Of a stretch of DNA of 17,653 nt, positions 8,178 through 17,132 are shown in pieces (the stretch's first letter is position 1; the number at the start of each line of letters is the position of its first letter). Origin of the DNA: Dysgonamonadaceae bacterium (GTDB lineage Bacteria > Bacteroidota > Bacteroidia > Bacteroidales > Azobacteroidaceae); the NCBI GenBank assembly GCA_031284225.1, contig JAITAH010000382.1, positions 1 to 17,653 on the forward strand, read 5' to 3'. The position numbers and the translations under genes are program-made. Below the pieces are notes generated by a model. It was not told the origin of the DNA. It worked only from the letters and a program-made list of their open reading frames with translations, and searched no databases.

Positions 8178-9434
8178 ATGAACAAACAATTTCTTTTTTT
8201 ATTGATTGCTGCTTGCGGATTTTTTACCGCTAATGCGCAAATTACGGTTGATGGCATCGTAAACGATTGGGAAACTGTGCCTGTCTTGAGTGAACCGGGC
8301 GTTTTTCCTTTTGCAAAAGTCGTTTCCGATGACGCCCGTTTTTATTTTCTGGTTACGCTCAACAACGATAACACGTTCGATCCGAATGCGTGGTTTACCG
8401 TTGATTTGTACATTGATGCTGATTTCAGTAGTGAAACCGGCTATAGACAATGGATTTACACAGGATCGGGCATTGACTATTTGGTGCAAGGGACTGATTT
8501 GAACAAATTTACCGGCGCTAACGGTACCGACAGTTGGTCGTGGACTACGACGGGATCAAGCATTGATCGTGCCTATTCTGCCGATGGACGCTCGGCTGAA
8601 CTGTCAATTGCCGCTGCCGGCTATACCGCTGTGGCATTGGCTGAAACATGGGGTGTGGCATTGGGGCCATACTATTTCGATAATCCGGGAGGTGGCGACC
8701 CAAGCCTTTTTATGCAATCTGTGGAGTGGAATTTTACTAACCGAAAAGTTTTTGTGGTCAAACCGCGCACCGAAATCTCGTTGAACGGTAGCGTCGAACT
8801 CATAGCGGCAAATGCTTTCTATCACCCGTTTATGAAAGCCCAGAATATTGTAGAATATCTCGATTTTCAATCCGGCGATTGGGCGGCTCAAAATACGTTG
8901 CATTGGGCTGCGTGGGCTGTAAATCTTTCGGCGCCGGCAACTTTCAATTTCAAAATGACGACCCAAAGTACCGCCAGCGGTAAGGCAAGGCTCACACTTG
9001 TGGATAGGACGACCAATGCGGTGGTAAAAACCTTTGACGATGTTTGGTACCCTGTCAACAACCATTTTGACGAAAACGACTATGGAACGCTCGACTTGTC
9101 TGACGTTCCTGCCGGAAAATATATGCTTAAACTTACTCACCCAACCGATTGGGATACATTTTTGAAAGTATCGAAAGTTACTCTGACAAATCTCAGTTCA
9201 GATGCAATAAAACCCGTGGATGTCTTGGAAAATGTAACGGTAATAGCGCGTGAAAAGGGATTTACGTTAGCAAGCGAAAAAGCTGTCAACGTATATGTTT
9301 ATTCGGTAGAAGGAAAAATTATTTCTAATTACAAACAAGTAAATTCAATCAATCAACCACTTAATTCGGGCTTTTATTTATTGAATATTCAATCGAATGG
9401 AAAACAAATCGTCCGAAAAATCGCTGTAAAATAA
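8178..9434 (+). CDS. T9SS-exported protein with CBM9/DOMON-like domain
   Basis: A 418-residue secreted protein, probably glycan-binding. Signal peptide at residues 1-20 (ends FFTANA before QITVDG), no lipobox. Domain 1 (about 21-195) starts with 'ITVDGIVNDWETVPV' and continues 'DARFYFLVTLNN...WFTVDLYIDAD', the pattern of CBM9/DOMON-like beta-sandwiches that bind sugars through aromatic residues; many Trp and Tyr are present. Domain 2 (about 215-340) is a further beta-sandwich with the Trp-rich segment FQSGDWAAQNTLHWAAWAV, perhaps another binding module. The last 75 residues resemble a type A T9SS sorting domain: 'VNVYVYSVEGKII', 'LNSGFYLLNIQSNGKQIVRKIAVK', although the usual Asn-Pro near its start is missing. 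So it would cross the outer membrane by the type IX system and be released or anchored at the surface. No catalytic motif was recognised. Start and spacing (39 bases after the previous gene) fit the operon. Confidence 0.72.
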   Translation: MNKQFLFLLIAACGFFTANAQITVDGIVNDWETVPVLSEPGVFPFAKVVSDDARFYFLVTLNNDNTFDPNAWFTVDLYIDADFSSETGYRQWIYTGSGIDYLVQGTDLNKFTGANGTDSWSWTTTGSSIDRAYSADGRSAELSIAAAGYTAVALAETWGVALGPYYFDNPGGGDPSLFMQSVEWNFTNRKVFVVKPRTEISLNGSVELIAANAFYHPFMKAQNIVEYLDFQSGDWAAQNTLHWAAWAVNLSAPATFNFKMTTQSTASGKARLTLVDRTTNAVVKTFDDVWYPVNNHFDENDYGTLDLSDVPAGKYMLKLTHPTDWDTFLKVSKVTLTNLSSDAIKPVDVLENVTVIAREKGFTLASEKAVNVYVYSVEGKIISNYKQVNSINQPLNSGFYLLNIQSNGKQIVRKIAVK

Positions 9435-9461
9435 TGTATATAAACTTAATGATAAAAAAAC

Positions 9462-11237
9462 ATGAAACATTTTAAGCAAATTATGATGATTACAGCCGTA
9501 ACAGCGCTATTGTTTGTAGCCTGTAATAACGGCGAAGAACCCATCAACGGTTCTGAAGGAAAAGCTAAAATTGAACAGTTGGCCGTATCTCCGTCAACGA
9601 ATCTGAAGTATGGCGATGCGGTTACGCTAATCGGTATTTTATCGGATGAAACAGGACTTCGTTCCTATACCGTTAAAATCAGTAATGCAAGCGGGGACAT
9701 TTATGAACAGACACAAATGTTGACCGGAAAAACATTTAATTTGAACGAAGCGTTGGTTATTCCGCTTCCTCCCAATGCCGTTGCCGGAAATTTAACAATC
9801 AGTTTGACCGTTAAAAATACAGGCAATCAATTGACCAGCCAGGAAATAGAACTTAAAAATGTCAGTCTTCCGAATTTCCCCAAATTGTATTTGGTTTTAA
9901 ATGGTACGGCTTACGAAATGGTAAAAAATGGCGACGTCTTCGAATTTGAAGATTTTGTTGCGGCAGGAGCTACCGGAAAAATTTATGCCAATGCCGATAA
10001 AACCGGTATTTTCTGGGGATCGGAAAATGGCGCGGTGAAGGTGTTGGGCGCGAATGATATTACGTTCGGATTGGCTGTTGAAGAATATTTCAAAATTTCG
10101 TTCAATGCAGTAAGTTTCCAATTAACCAAAGGAAATCCGCAAACATGGCAACCGGCCTCAGGCAATGATTTGTACATTTTGGGAACCATTTCGGGACATT
10201 GGCAAGATGGCGACATTTCCGTAGAAAAAACTAAAATGAAAATGACGGAATATTCGTTGGGAAGCCGCAGAATGTGGGAATGGGCGCCGCCTGCAATCGA
10301 AAATACGGACGATCCCGAACTGACCTGTTATGGAAATACGGTAGCAGGCATTTTCCGTTTCAAAAAAGGCAATCAGTATGTAACCTATAACGGCGGACAA
10401 ATCGTTACGGGAGCCGATAACAAGGATAACAGTTTTGTTTTGTCGGCTCCGGGACAGTTTCATTTTCGTGTTTTGGCTGAGGCGAATAGCATTACAAGCG
10501 TGCGTGTTTTCGACGAAGGACAAGCGAAATCCTTGGAATACAAAAACGGCGAAATTCTGCTGAACGGCGTGCTTGCAACACCTTCTATTTCTTTTGCCGG
10601 ACAGACAATGAGTTTGTTAACCGGTAACTATTTTGTTTATCAAAGCACGACCGGTATCGGACTGACAAAAAATGCCGCCGTGAATGCCTCCGGCATTGAT
10701 TTGAAGAATTTTTATGCCGATCCCGACGTGTTTACGGGCAGCGGCAACAGCACATGGCAAGTGAAACAGGACGGGTCTTTCTACGTTCGTATCGACGCTT
10801 TTTCGGGACACGTTTATCTGCGCGAAGAAAGCGGCTATCCGAATGTGATTTATCTCGACGGTTGGTGCTGGAAAAAATATCCGACAGACCCGCGGAATAA
10901 CTGGGATGTTACCACTTCTACCTCTTTGTATCGGGTAGGAACGTCCCATGTGTATGAAGCTACCATTTATGTTTTGCCTTGGGGCGGCGATTTCAAATTG
11001 TTTGCAAGTCCCGAACAAACGCAAAGAATGATAAAATCAAAGTATTTTGAAGGCATTAATCCCATGGACGAATCGGGTATTAAATTCCCTATTCCTTCTG
11101 ATCCGGGCGCTTATTATAAAGTAAGCGTGGATTTGAAAGACGGATTTACGTGGAATGAAGAGGCGTTAGATGGCGACAATTACACACTTGTTCCGACCAA
11201 CGGTAAAAAATTCACAATAACATTTACTGCAATATAA
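9462..11237 (+). CDS. SusE/SusF-like multidomain surface glycan-binding lipoprotein
   Basis: A 591-residue lipoprotein (lipobox FVAC, lipidated C21; acidic residues follow in NNGEEP, fitting surface export). It lies at the usual SusE/F place in a PUL. An N-terminal Ig-like domain (about 30-135) is followed by repeated beta-sandwich modules. Sandwich signs: 'LYLVLNGTAYEMVKNGDVFEF', 'YFKISFNAVSFQLTKG', 'DLYILGTISGHWQDGD', 'GSFYVRIDAFSGHVYLREE', and the aromatic C-terminal module 'VIYLDGWCWKKYP' ... 'ATIYVLPWGGDFKLFASPEQ'. From memory it resembles the DUF5016/DUF5121/DUF5125 type of SusE-positioned proteins found in GH31/GH66 loci, but I cannot confirm the exact family. Role: non-catalytic binding of the substrate at the cell surface before SusCD uptake. 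Starts 27 bases after the T9SS gene; a long 162-base gap with a palindromic repeat follows. Confidence 0.8.
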   Translation: MKHFKQIMMITAVTALLFVACNNGEEPINGSEGKAKIEQLAVSPSTNLKYGDAVTLIGILSDETGLRSYTVKISNASGDIYEQTQMLTGKTFNLNEALVIPLPPNAVAGNLTISLTVKNTGNQLTSQEIELKNVSLPNFPKLYLVLNGTAYEMVKNGDVFEFEDFVAAGATGKIYANADKTGIFWGSENGAVKVLGANDITFGLAVEEYFKISFNAVSFQLTKGNPQTWQPASGNDLYILGTISGHWQDGDISVEKTKMKMTEYSLGSRRMWEWAPPAIENTDDPELTCYGNTVAGIFRFKKGNQYVTYNGGQIVTGADNKDNSFVLSAPGQFHFRVLAEANSITSVRVFDEGQAKSLEYKNGEILLNGVLATPSISFAGQTMSLLTGNYFVYQSTTGIGLTKNAAVNASGIDLKNFYADPDVFTGSGNSTWQVKQDGSFYVRIDAFSGHVYLREESGYPNVIYLDGWCWKKYPTDPRNNWDVTTSTSLYRVGTSHVYEATIYVLPWGGDFKLFASPEQTQRMIKSKYFEGINPMDESGIKFPIPSDPGAYYKVSVDLKDGFTWNEEALDGDNYTLVPTNGKKFTITFTAI

Positions 11238-11275
11238 ACAAAAATCGAAAATAAGCCGTTTAAAAAGAGAATGTT

Positions 11276-11353
11276 GCTCGTTCGTGCGAGCCGATAGGCG
11301 AAGCAATCCGGAGATAAGCGCCGGATTGCTTCGGATTTCGCTCCGCAATGACA
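11276..11353. repeat. REP-like palindromic element in the SusE/F-GH31 gap
   Basis: A perfect 13-base stem, CGAAGCAATCCGG (11299-11311) with CCGGATTGCTTCG (11321-11333), encloses a 9-base loop. The outer flanks are partly complementary too (TGCGAGCCGATAGG against TTTCGCTCCGCA), ending in GCAATGACA at 11345-11353. A second small hairpin, GCTCG/CGAGC, lies at 11276-11291. The core and the 'GCAATGACA' end look like the dispersed palindromic repeats with 'GATTGCTTCG...GCAATGAC' known in many bacterial genomes. A T-run (11360-11365) lies downstream, too far off for a standard terminator. The element could stabilise the upstream mRNA or lower expression of GH31. Confidence 0.75.
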
Positions 11354-11399
11354 ATTAAATTTTTTCAGATCGCTTATTTAATTTAATATCCCATACAGA

Positions 11400-12989
11400 A
11401 TGAAACGATTATTATCTCTCGCTCTTTGCCTTCTTTCTTTTCTATCTTTCCGGGCGCCAACCGGATATACGACGGTGGTAACCATGGAACCCGGCGAATA
11501 TTGGTGGGGAGGCGCCACCGGCTTAGGCGCAAAGATGCCTTTTTTGGAACCCGTTAACCTCTTCGATTTATCTTCTCAAAACGAGAATAATCAAGTTGCG
11601 CCGCTTTTTCTGTCCAATCAGGGCCGGTATGTTTGGAGTGATTCTCCTTTTCGTTTTGAGATAAAAGATCGTACGGTTTTTATCCATTCTCTGTATGAAA
11701 AAATAACGGTACAACAGGGCGGGAAAACGTTGAAGGACGCCTATTTGACGGCTTCCGGAAAATATTTTCCGGCGTCGGGCCTTTTACCCGATTCACTGTT
11801 TTTTGTGATGCCGCAATACAATACCTGGATCGAATTGATGTACAATCAAAATCAGGCCGATGTGCTGAATTATGCCCGAAGCATCGTAAAAAACCGGTTT
11901 CCCGAAGGCGTTTTGATGATTGATGATAATTGGCAAAAATACTACGGATGCTTTGAGTTTAAACCCGACCGGTTTCCCAATCCCAAAGAAATGATTGAAC
12001 AGTTACATGCAATGGGATTCAAAGTCATGCTCTGGGTTTGTCCGTTTGTAAGCGCCGACAGCCCCGAATTCCGCTTTTTGAGAAACGAAGGATATTTGCT
12101 GAAACGGAAAGGTAGCCAGGCGCCGGCGATGATCGAGTGGTGGAACGGCGTCAGCGCTTGCTTTGATTTGACTCATCCCGATGCCGCCGCCTATCTTGTT
12201 TCGCACTTAAAAGCGTTGCAGACGGAATATGGTATCGATGGTTTTAAATTCGACGCCGGCGATAGTCAGTTTTATAATCCTCAATACATCGACAGTTACC
12301 AAAAAGAAGCTCAATCGGTGGATCATACGAAGGCCTGGGCAAAAATCGGACTGGAATTTCCGTTCAACGAATACCGCGCCTGTTGGCAAATGGGCGGCGA
12401 AGCGCTGGTGCAGCGGTTGGGCGACAAGGATTATTCGTGGAAAGCGGTCGAAATGTTGATCCCCGACATGTTGGCCGCCGGGTTGCTTGGTTATGCCTAT
12501 ACCTGTCCGGACATGATTGGCGGCGGACAGTTCTCGTCTTTTTTGGGAATCGAGAGCGACCGTTTTAATCAGGAATTGATCGTTCGATCGGCGCAAGTAC
12601 ATGCCCTGATGCCTATGATGCAGTTTTCGGTCGCCCCGTGGCGCATTTTGAGTGCGGAAAATTTGGAGATTATTCGTCAAGCTGCGTTATTGCATCAGCA
12701 AATGGGCGCGTATATTCTGCAATGCGCCAAAGAATCGGCTATCACCGGCGAACCGGTTATCCGGCATTTGGAATATGCGTTCCCGAACGAAGGGTTTGCC
12801 GAGTGTAAAGACCAGTTCATGTTGGGAAACAACTATTTAGTGGCTCCGGTGGTTACGCCGGCGAATATCCGCACGGTGAAACTTCCGAAAGGGAAATGGA
12901 AAGATGACGGGGGCGCTGTTTATACGGGCGGAAAAACATTAACGTTTCATGTTCCTCTGCAACGCATCTTGTATTTTGAAAAATTGTAA
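11400..12989 (+). CDS. Glycoside hydrolase family 31, MYORG/alpha-galactosidase-like
   Basis: An exo-acting retaining alpha-glycosidase, probably periplasmic. 529 residues, with a Sec signal peptide (about 1-18; the Cys10 context LALC is not a good lipobox). The N-terminal beta domain carries 'EYWWGGATGLGAKMPF'. The TIM barrel shows the GH31 pattern: 'GVLMIDDNWQKYYG' (strand 2), 'AMGFKVMLWVCPFVS', 'YGIDGFKFDAGDSQF' with nucleophile D285, and 'QRLGDKDYSW' with acid/base D342 (equivalent to the WxGDN Asp of maltases). 'CPDMIGGGQF' follows, and the C-terminal beta domain ends the protein. The FKFDAGD nucleophile block and the short N-terminal domain recall the MYORG/KIAA1161 branch and Pedobacter alpha-galactosidase, so alpha-galactosidase is my first guess; alpha-glucosidase or alpha-xylosidase cannot be excluded. 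Same strand as the operon, but set apart by the repeat-bearing gap. Confidence 0.92.
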   Translation: MKRLLSLALCLLSFLSFRAPTGYTTVVTMEPGEYWWGGATGLGAKMPFLEPVNLFDLSSQNENNQVAPLFLSNQGRYVWSDSPFRFEIKDRTVFIHSLYEKITVQQGGKTLKDAYLTASGKYFPASGLLPDSLFFVMPQYNTWIELMYNQNQADVLNYARSIVKNRFPEGVLMIDDNWQKYYGCFEFKPDRFPNPKEMIEQLHAMGFKVMLWVCPFVSADSPEFRFLRNEGYLLKRKGSQAPAMIEWWNGVSACFDLTHPDAAAYLVSHLKALQTEYGIDGFKFDAGDSQFYNPQYIDSYQKEAQSVDHTKAWAKIGLEFPFNEYRACWQMGGEALVQRLGDKDYSWKAVEMLIPDMLAAGLLGYAYTCPDMIGGGQFSSFLGIESDRFNQELIVRSAQVHALMPMMQFSVAPWRILSAENLEIIRQAALLHQQMGAYILQCAKESAITGEPVIRHLEYAFPNEGFAECKDQFMLGNNYLVAPVVTPANIRTVKLPKGKWKDDGGAVYTGGKTLTFHVPLQRILYFEKL

Positions 12990-13004
12990 AACGTTGTATC
13001 TTTA
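12975..13004 (+). promoter_or_regulatory. Candidate promoter of the HTCS gene, inside the GH31 3' end
   Basis: TTTG at 12975-12978, within the last GH31 codons, and TATCTTTA at 12997-13004 (one mismatch to TAnnTTTG) are 18 bases apart, close to the usual Bacteroidetes -33/-7 spacing. Transcription would start near 13011, leaving a leader of about 15 bases to the ATG at 13026. This would let the sensor be made at a basal level independently of the operon it controls. Confidence 0.45.
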
Positions 13005-13025
13005 TCCCTCGTAACAAATTTTATA

Positions 13026-16000
13026 ATGATAAAACTCAGATTTGTCTTCTTTTTCGGTCTTTTCTGCTTTCCTTGGCTTGGCGGCGGATTGGTTCATTCG
13101 GAAGAACTGCATTTTTATCATCTTACGCGCAGCGAAGGATTACTCCATGACAACGTTACTTGCGTCGCTCAGGATTCGATCGGTTATATCTGGTTCGGCA
13201 CTCACCGCGGATTAAACCGCTATGATGGATATTCAATTGATTCGTACCGGTATGACAACGGTAAAATTAATTCCGTGTATTACAACAGGGTCTATAAAAT
13301 CGAAATTACGGGAAATTTCCTCTGGATGGCCACCGAAGCCGGCATCGTCTGTTTCGATATTTACAACAAACAATACATTGATGTCGCAATCAATGATCCC
13401 GGCAATCTTGATTTTTATTCACAAGTACGATATCTCAAAAAAGGGTACGACGGTCTGATGTGGTTTTTTACCGATCGCAACCATATTCGTCTGGGAGAAA
13501 TACATTATGATGCCGGTAAAAACAAATGTGTCGTTGCTCCGCGCAAAATAGGCAACGAATATGGCTTTGTTTCTCAAGACAATAATCCGAAAGTGGCTTT
13601 CGACGAAACCGGAAATGTATGGATTTCAGGAAACGATTATATAAGCTGTTACGGCAGAGGAAGCGACGGAGAACTTTATTTTGCCGGATGTACCGAACAA
13701 AGAATCGGAAGGGACGTCAAAGAAATGAATTACGAAACCGGCAATTTGTGGATCGCCTATTGGGATAAGATTGATAAATACCATGTTTCGAACTCGACGG
13801 AAATAGAAAAAACAAAAAGTATTCCTTATTCGTGGCGAAATATTTCCACGTTTTACCTGAACGAGAATTCCATTTGGTTAGGCTCGGATAATGGGATTCT
13901 TCAAATAACCGTAAAAGAAGATGATGGACCGTTGATGGTCGAACATCGACATTTGCCGTTAGACGCAAACTCGATGGGAAACGCCCCGAATAATATTTTT
14001 CTCGACCGTAACAACAACATCTGGGTTTCGACATGGGGCGCCGGTGTGGCTTATGCTAATACCAATCCTAAATTCTTTCAAACGATTACTTATAACCCGC
14101 TTCAATCTAAAGGGACCATCGCGTCGGAATTTGTCAGTTGCATTCATAAGAGTTCGGATGGATATGTTTATTTGGGAACAAAATTCGGCGGAATCAGTCG
14201 CCTGAAAAGTAAAAACAAAAAAGACGTGGAAATTTTCTGTACGACTTCTCAACTATTGCCGGCGGTAACAAGCATCCACTCGGATGATGAAACGGTTTTT
14301 GCGGCCGTAAACAATACAATCGTACTTATCGACAAGCAAAGCAAACACGTCAAAGATTTATTGCATACCGCCCGGCATGTTTTCTGGATTGAATTTGACC
14401 GTTTCAATCGTTTGTGGGCGGCTACCCATGCAGGACTGGAATGTTTTGAAAAACAAAACGGACAATGGAAAAAAACCCGAACCTTGACAAGCGCCTCATC
14501 ATTCAAATTATCGACCGATTTGCTTCATAATATTTATTCAAACAAGGAAAAAAACGAACTGTTGGTTACGTCGGCGTCAGGAATGAATCGAATTAGATTT
14601 AAAGAGAACGGTGATATTCAACAAGTGATTCATTACCGGGCAAAAGAAAACGATTTGAACAGTCTGAGCAGTAATTTTCTGTGGCCGATCGACAGGCAAA
14701 ACGACTCGGTGTACTGGATTGGGTCGATGGGAAACGGATTGAACCGGTTGACATTAATTGATAAACCCGATGGCGTTTACGACTATTCTTGCGATGTTTA
14801 CGGCAAAGAATCGGGAGCTCCGTCCGGCGATATAGAAAGTCTTGCTGTCGATAAATACGGAAATGTCTGGTGCGGAGGTTTTTCGCTCGCCTGTTTCGAT
14901 ACTAAGCTCAACCGTTTCAATGTGTTTGATATCAACGATGGATTACAGAGCTATATGTTTGGAACTTCATCGTCGTGTAAAGACAGCGACGGCACGTTAT
15001 ATTTCGGTGGAGCGAAAGGGATGAATTATTTCATGCCGGCCCCTAATATGATGGATTCAAATGCTTATCCGGTTTTCTTTTCCCGCGTGTATATCAACGG
15101 CAAATTGGTCGATTCGGATATCGAGTATTCTAAATCATTGACTCTTAAATATCCGGACAATAATTTCACGCTCGATTTTACATCTTTATTGTTCAACACC
15201 GGACAGCATATCCGATATCGTTACCGTTTAGACGACTATGATAGCGAATGGCGTTACATCGAAATGGGAAAAGAACCGAAGGTTTCTTATCAGAAATTGC
15301 CTTACGGAAATTACCAACTGATGGTCGAATCCGGCGGATGGAAAGATTGGAGAGGAAATCATTCGATCCTGAATCTTTATGTGCCGCCGCCTTTCTGGTG
15401 GTCGTGGTATGCGAAAACGACTTATCTGCTCATGGGTTTGGGTATCGTTTTTTTGCTTTTCAACTCCTTTTTGCATTGGATGCAAATGAAGCAAATCATT
15501 TCCCTTCAAACAGAACGAGAACGATTCTTTACCGATGTATCCCACGAATTTAAAACGCCTTTGAGTATTATCAACTCGGCCATTGCCGAATTGAACGAGG
15601 AAGAAACCGCTGTACAGGGAAACAAACATTTTACGCTTATCCAACGAAACAACAATAAACTCCTTAAACTGATTAATGAACTTCTTGATTTTCACCGCGC
15701 CGACGGCGAAAAAGCGCATTTGAAAACCACCTGTACGTCCGTCCGGGATTTCATTATGCAAATTTATGACGAATTTTCGGCCTGGTCTGCTTCTTCCGGT
15801 ATCTCTATGAGGCTTTCCTTGCCGGAAGAAGATATCCGGTTATGGCTGGACGAGGAGCGTTTGGGGAAAATTATTACAAATATCTTGTCCAACAGTATTC
15901 GTTACACCGAATCCGGCGGAACGATTGATGTGAACGTTTCAACCGGTAATGTGCGGGACGTAATTCCTTATTATGAATCCTCATTCCGGTCTTTGGACAG

Positions 16001-17132
16001 TTTGATTTATAATAATCATCTGATTATCAATGTTCGAGATACGGGCGTAGGGATTCCGCCGGCATCGCTTCCGCTAATTTTTGAACGCTTCTATCAAGTC
16101 AACACCAAACCCGGCCAACGGTTGGGTTCCGGTATCGGATTAGCGCTTGTCCATTCTCTCGTTCGGCTGCATCATGGAGGAATTATCCTCAGCAGTAAAA
16201 TGAATGAAGGTACGGAAATGATTGTTGCTTTGCCCTTAGACGACGGATATTTGAGAAAAAACGAAAAAGTAGATGAAAGCTCGTTTGAATTAGGCGTATA
16301 TCTTTCGGATTATGCGTTAGAATATGAACAATTGGAATGGGATAACCGGACGGAAGAAGCGATGGAAAATAAACCTACCCTTTTGCTGGTGGACGATAAT
16401 CAGGAAATTTTGATGATTTTGCGCGAACATTTTAAGAACAATTATAACACGATTTTAGCGTTCGACGGCGAAGAAGCGTTCCAAAAGTGCAATACTCAGT
16501 TTCCCGATTTGGTCATTTCCGATGTGATGATGCCGAAAATGAATGGTATTGAACTCTGCGCCAATCTGAAAAAACATCTGCGAACTTGTTTTATCCCGGT
16601 CATTTTGCTGTCGGCTAAATCGCTTGTCGAACATCAGATAGAAGGTGTTGAAAGCGGCGCCGACGCCTATATTCCCAAACCATTCGATATCCGGCTTCTG
16701 AAAGCCACCGTGCAAAATTTGCTGACACGCTCCGGACAACTGAAAGATTTTAATCCGGCAAAAGCCATTATCAACCGGCGAAAAGAAATTTTAGACGAAA
16801 AACGACAGGCCTTTTTCCTCCAGTTAACCGGTTTAGTGGAAGCAAACATGAATAATCCCCATTTTTCCATCGATCATCTTTGCCTCGAATTAGGCATGAA
16901 CCGGTCGAAACTGTACAGTACCATCAAGGAAATCACCGGAATGACATTGGGACATTACATCCTCCAATTACGCTTGGACAAAGCCGGCGAACTTTTGAAA
17001 ACAACCGATATAACGGTAACCGAAACCTGCTACCGCGTGGGTATCGACAGCCCTTCTTATTTCAGTAAAGCGTTCAAAGCGCAATTCGGCGTTTCGCCGA
17101 TAGAGTTTGCCAAAACGGAAAATGTTTCTTAA
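13026..17132 (+). CDS. Hybrid two-component system sensor-regulator (HTCS)
   Basis: A 1368-residue inner-membrane protein that joins a periplasmic sugar sensor, histidine kinase, receiver and DNA-binding domain in one chain. Order: signal peptide or first membrane segment (about 1-25); two-bladed-propeller-type sensor with reg_prop repeats (about 27-690, e.g. '[20 protein letters not shown]', '[10 protein letters not shown]'); Y_Y_Y domain (about 713-785); membrane helix (about 799-816). HisKA follows with '[11 protein letters not shown]' (phospho-acceptor H840), then HATPase with N-box N956, 'DTGVGIPP' (from D1005) and '[12 protein letters not shown]'. The receiver has acidic D1123/D1124, phospho-acceptor D1166 in '[13 protein letters not shown]' and K1218. 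The AraC-type HTH at about 1270-1365 shows both helix-turn-helix units. All catalytic residues are present, so it should be active. Expected role: bind a breakdown product of the glycan and activate the susC promoter. It starts 36 bases after GH31 and has its own candidate promoter. Confidence 0.96.
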   Translation: MIKLRFVFFFGLFCFPWLGGGLVHSEELHFYHLTRSEGLLHDNVTCVAQDSIGYIWFGTHRGLNRYDGYSIDSYRYDNGKINSVYYNRVYKIEITGNFLWMATEAGIVCFDIYNKQYIDVAINDPGNLDFYSQVRYLKKGYDGLMWFFTDRNHIRLGEIHYDAGKNKCVVAPRKIGNEYGFVSQDNNPKVAFDETGNVWISGNDYISCYGRGSDGELYFAGCTEQRIGRDVKEMNYETGNLWIAYWDKIDKYHVSNSTEIEKTKSIPYSWRNISTFYLNENSIWLGSDNGILQITVKEDDGPLMVEHRHLPLDANSMGNAPNNIFLDRNNNIWVSTWGAGVAYANTNPKFFQTITYNPLQSKGTIASEFVSCIHKSSDGYVYLGTKFGGISRLKSKNKKDVEIFCTTSQLLPAVTSIHSDDETVFAAVNNTIVLIDKQSKHVKDLLHTARHVFWIEFDRFNRLWAATHAGLECFEKQNGQWKKTRTLTSASSFKLSTDLLHNIYSNKEKNELLVTSASGMNRIRFKENGDIQQVIHYRAKENDLNSLSSNFLWPIDRQNDSVYWIGSMGNGLNRLTLIDKPDGVYDYSCDVYGKESGAPSGDIESLAVDKYGNVWCGGFSLACFDTKLNRFNVFDINDGLQSYMFGTSSSCKDSDGTLYFGGAKGMNYFMPAPNMMDSNAYPVFFSRVYINGKLVDSDIEYSKSLTLKYPDNNFTLDFTSLLFNTGQHIRYRYRLDDYDSEWRYIEMGKEPKVSYQKLPYGNYQLMVESGGWKDWRGNHSILNLYVPPPFWWSWYAKTTYLLMGLGIVFLLFNSFLHWMQMKQIISLQTERERFFTDVSHEFKTPLSIINSAIAELNEEETAVQGNKHFTLIQRNNNKLLKLINELLDFHRADGEKAHLKTTCTSVRDFIMQIYDEFSAWSASSGISMRLSLPEEDIRLWLDEERLGKIITNILSNSIRYTESGGTIDVNVSTGNVRDVIPYYESSFRSLDSLIYNNHLIINVRDTGVGIPPASLPLIFERFYQVNTKPGQRLGSGIGLALVHSLVRLHHGGIILSSKMNEGTEMIVALPLDDGYLRKNEKVDESSFELGVYLSDYALEYEQLEWDNRTEEAMENKPTLLLVDDNQEILMILREHFKNNYNTILAFDGEEAFQKCNTQFPDLVISDVMMPKMNGIELCANLKKHLRTCFIPVILLSAKSLVEHQIEGVESGADAYIPKPFDIRLLKATVQNLLTRSGQLKDFNPAKAIINRRKEILDEKRQAFFLQLTGLVEANMNNPHFSIDHLCLELGMNRSKLYSTIKEITGMTLGHYILQLRLDKAGELLKTTDITVTETCYRVGIDSPSYFSKAFKAQFGVSPIEFAKTENVS

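Noticed and set aside
11166..11354. 62-residue minus-strand open frame over the repeat element
   Set aside because: Its sequence is made by the palindromic repeat and the end of the SusE/F-like gene; no sign of selection as a protein.
11299..11365. Rho-independent terminator for the first part of the PUL
   Set aside because: The stem is strong, but the T-run lies more than 25 bases beyond it, so it does not fit a standard terminator; a palindromic repeat explains it better.
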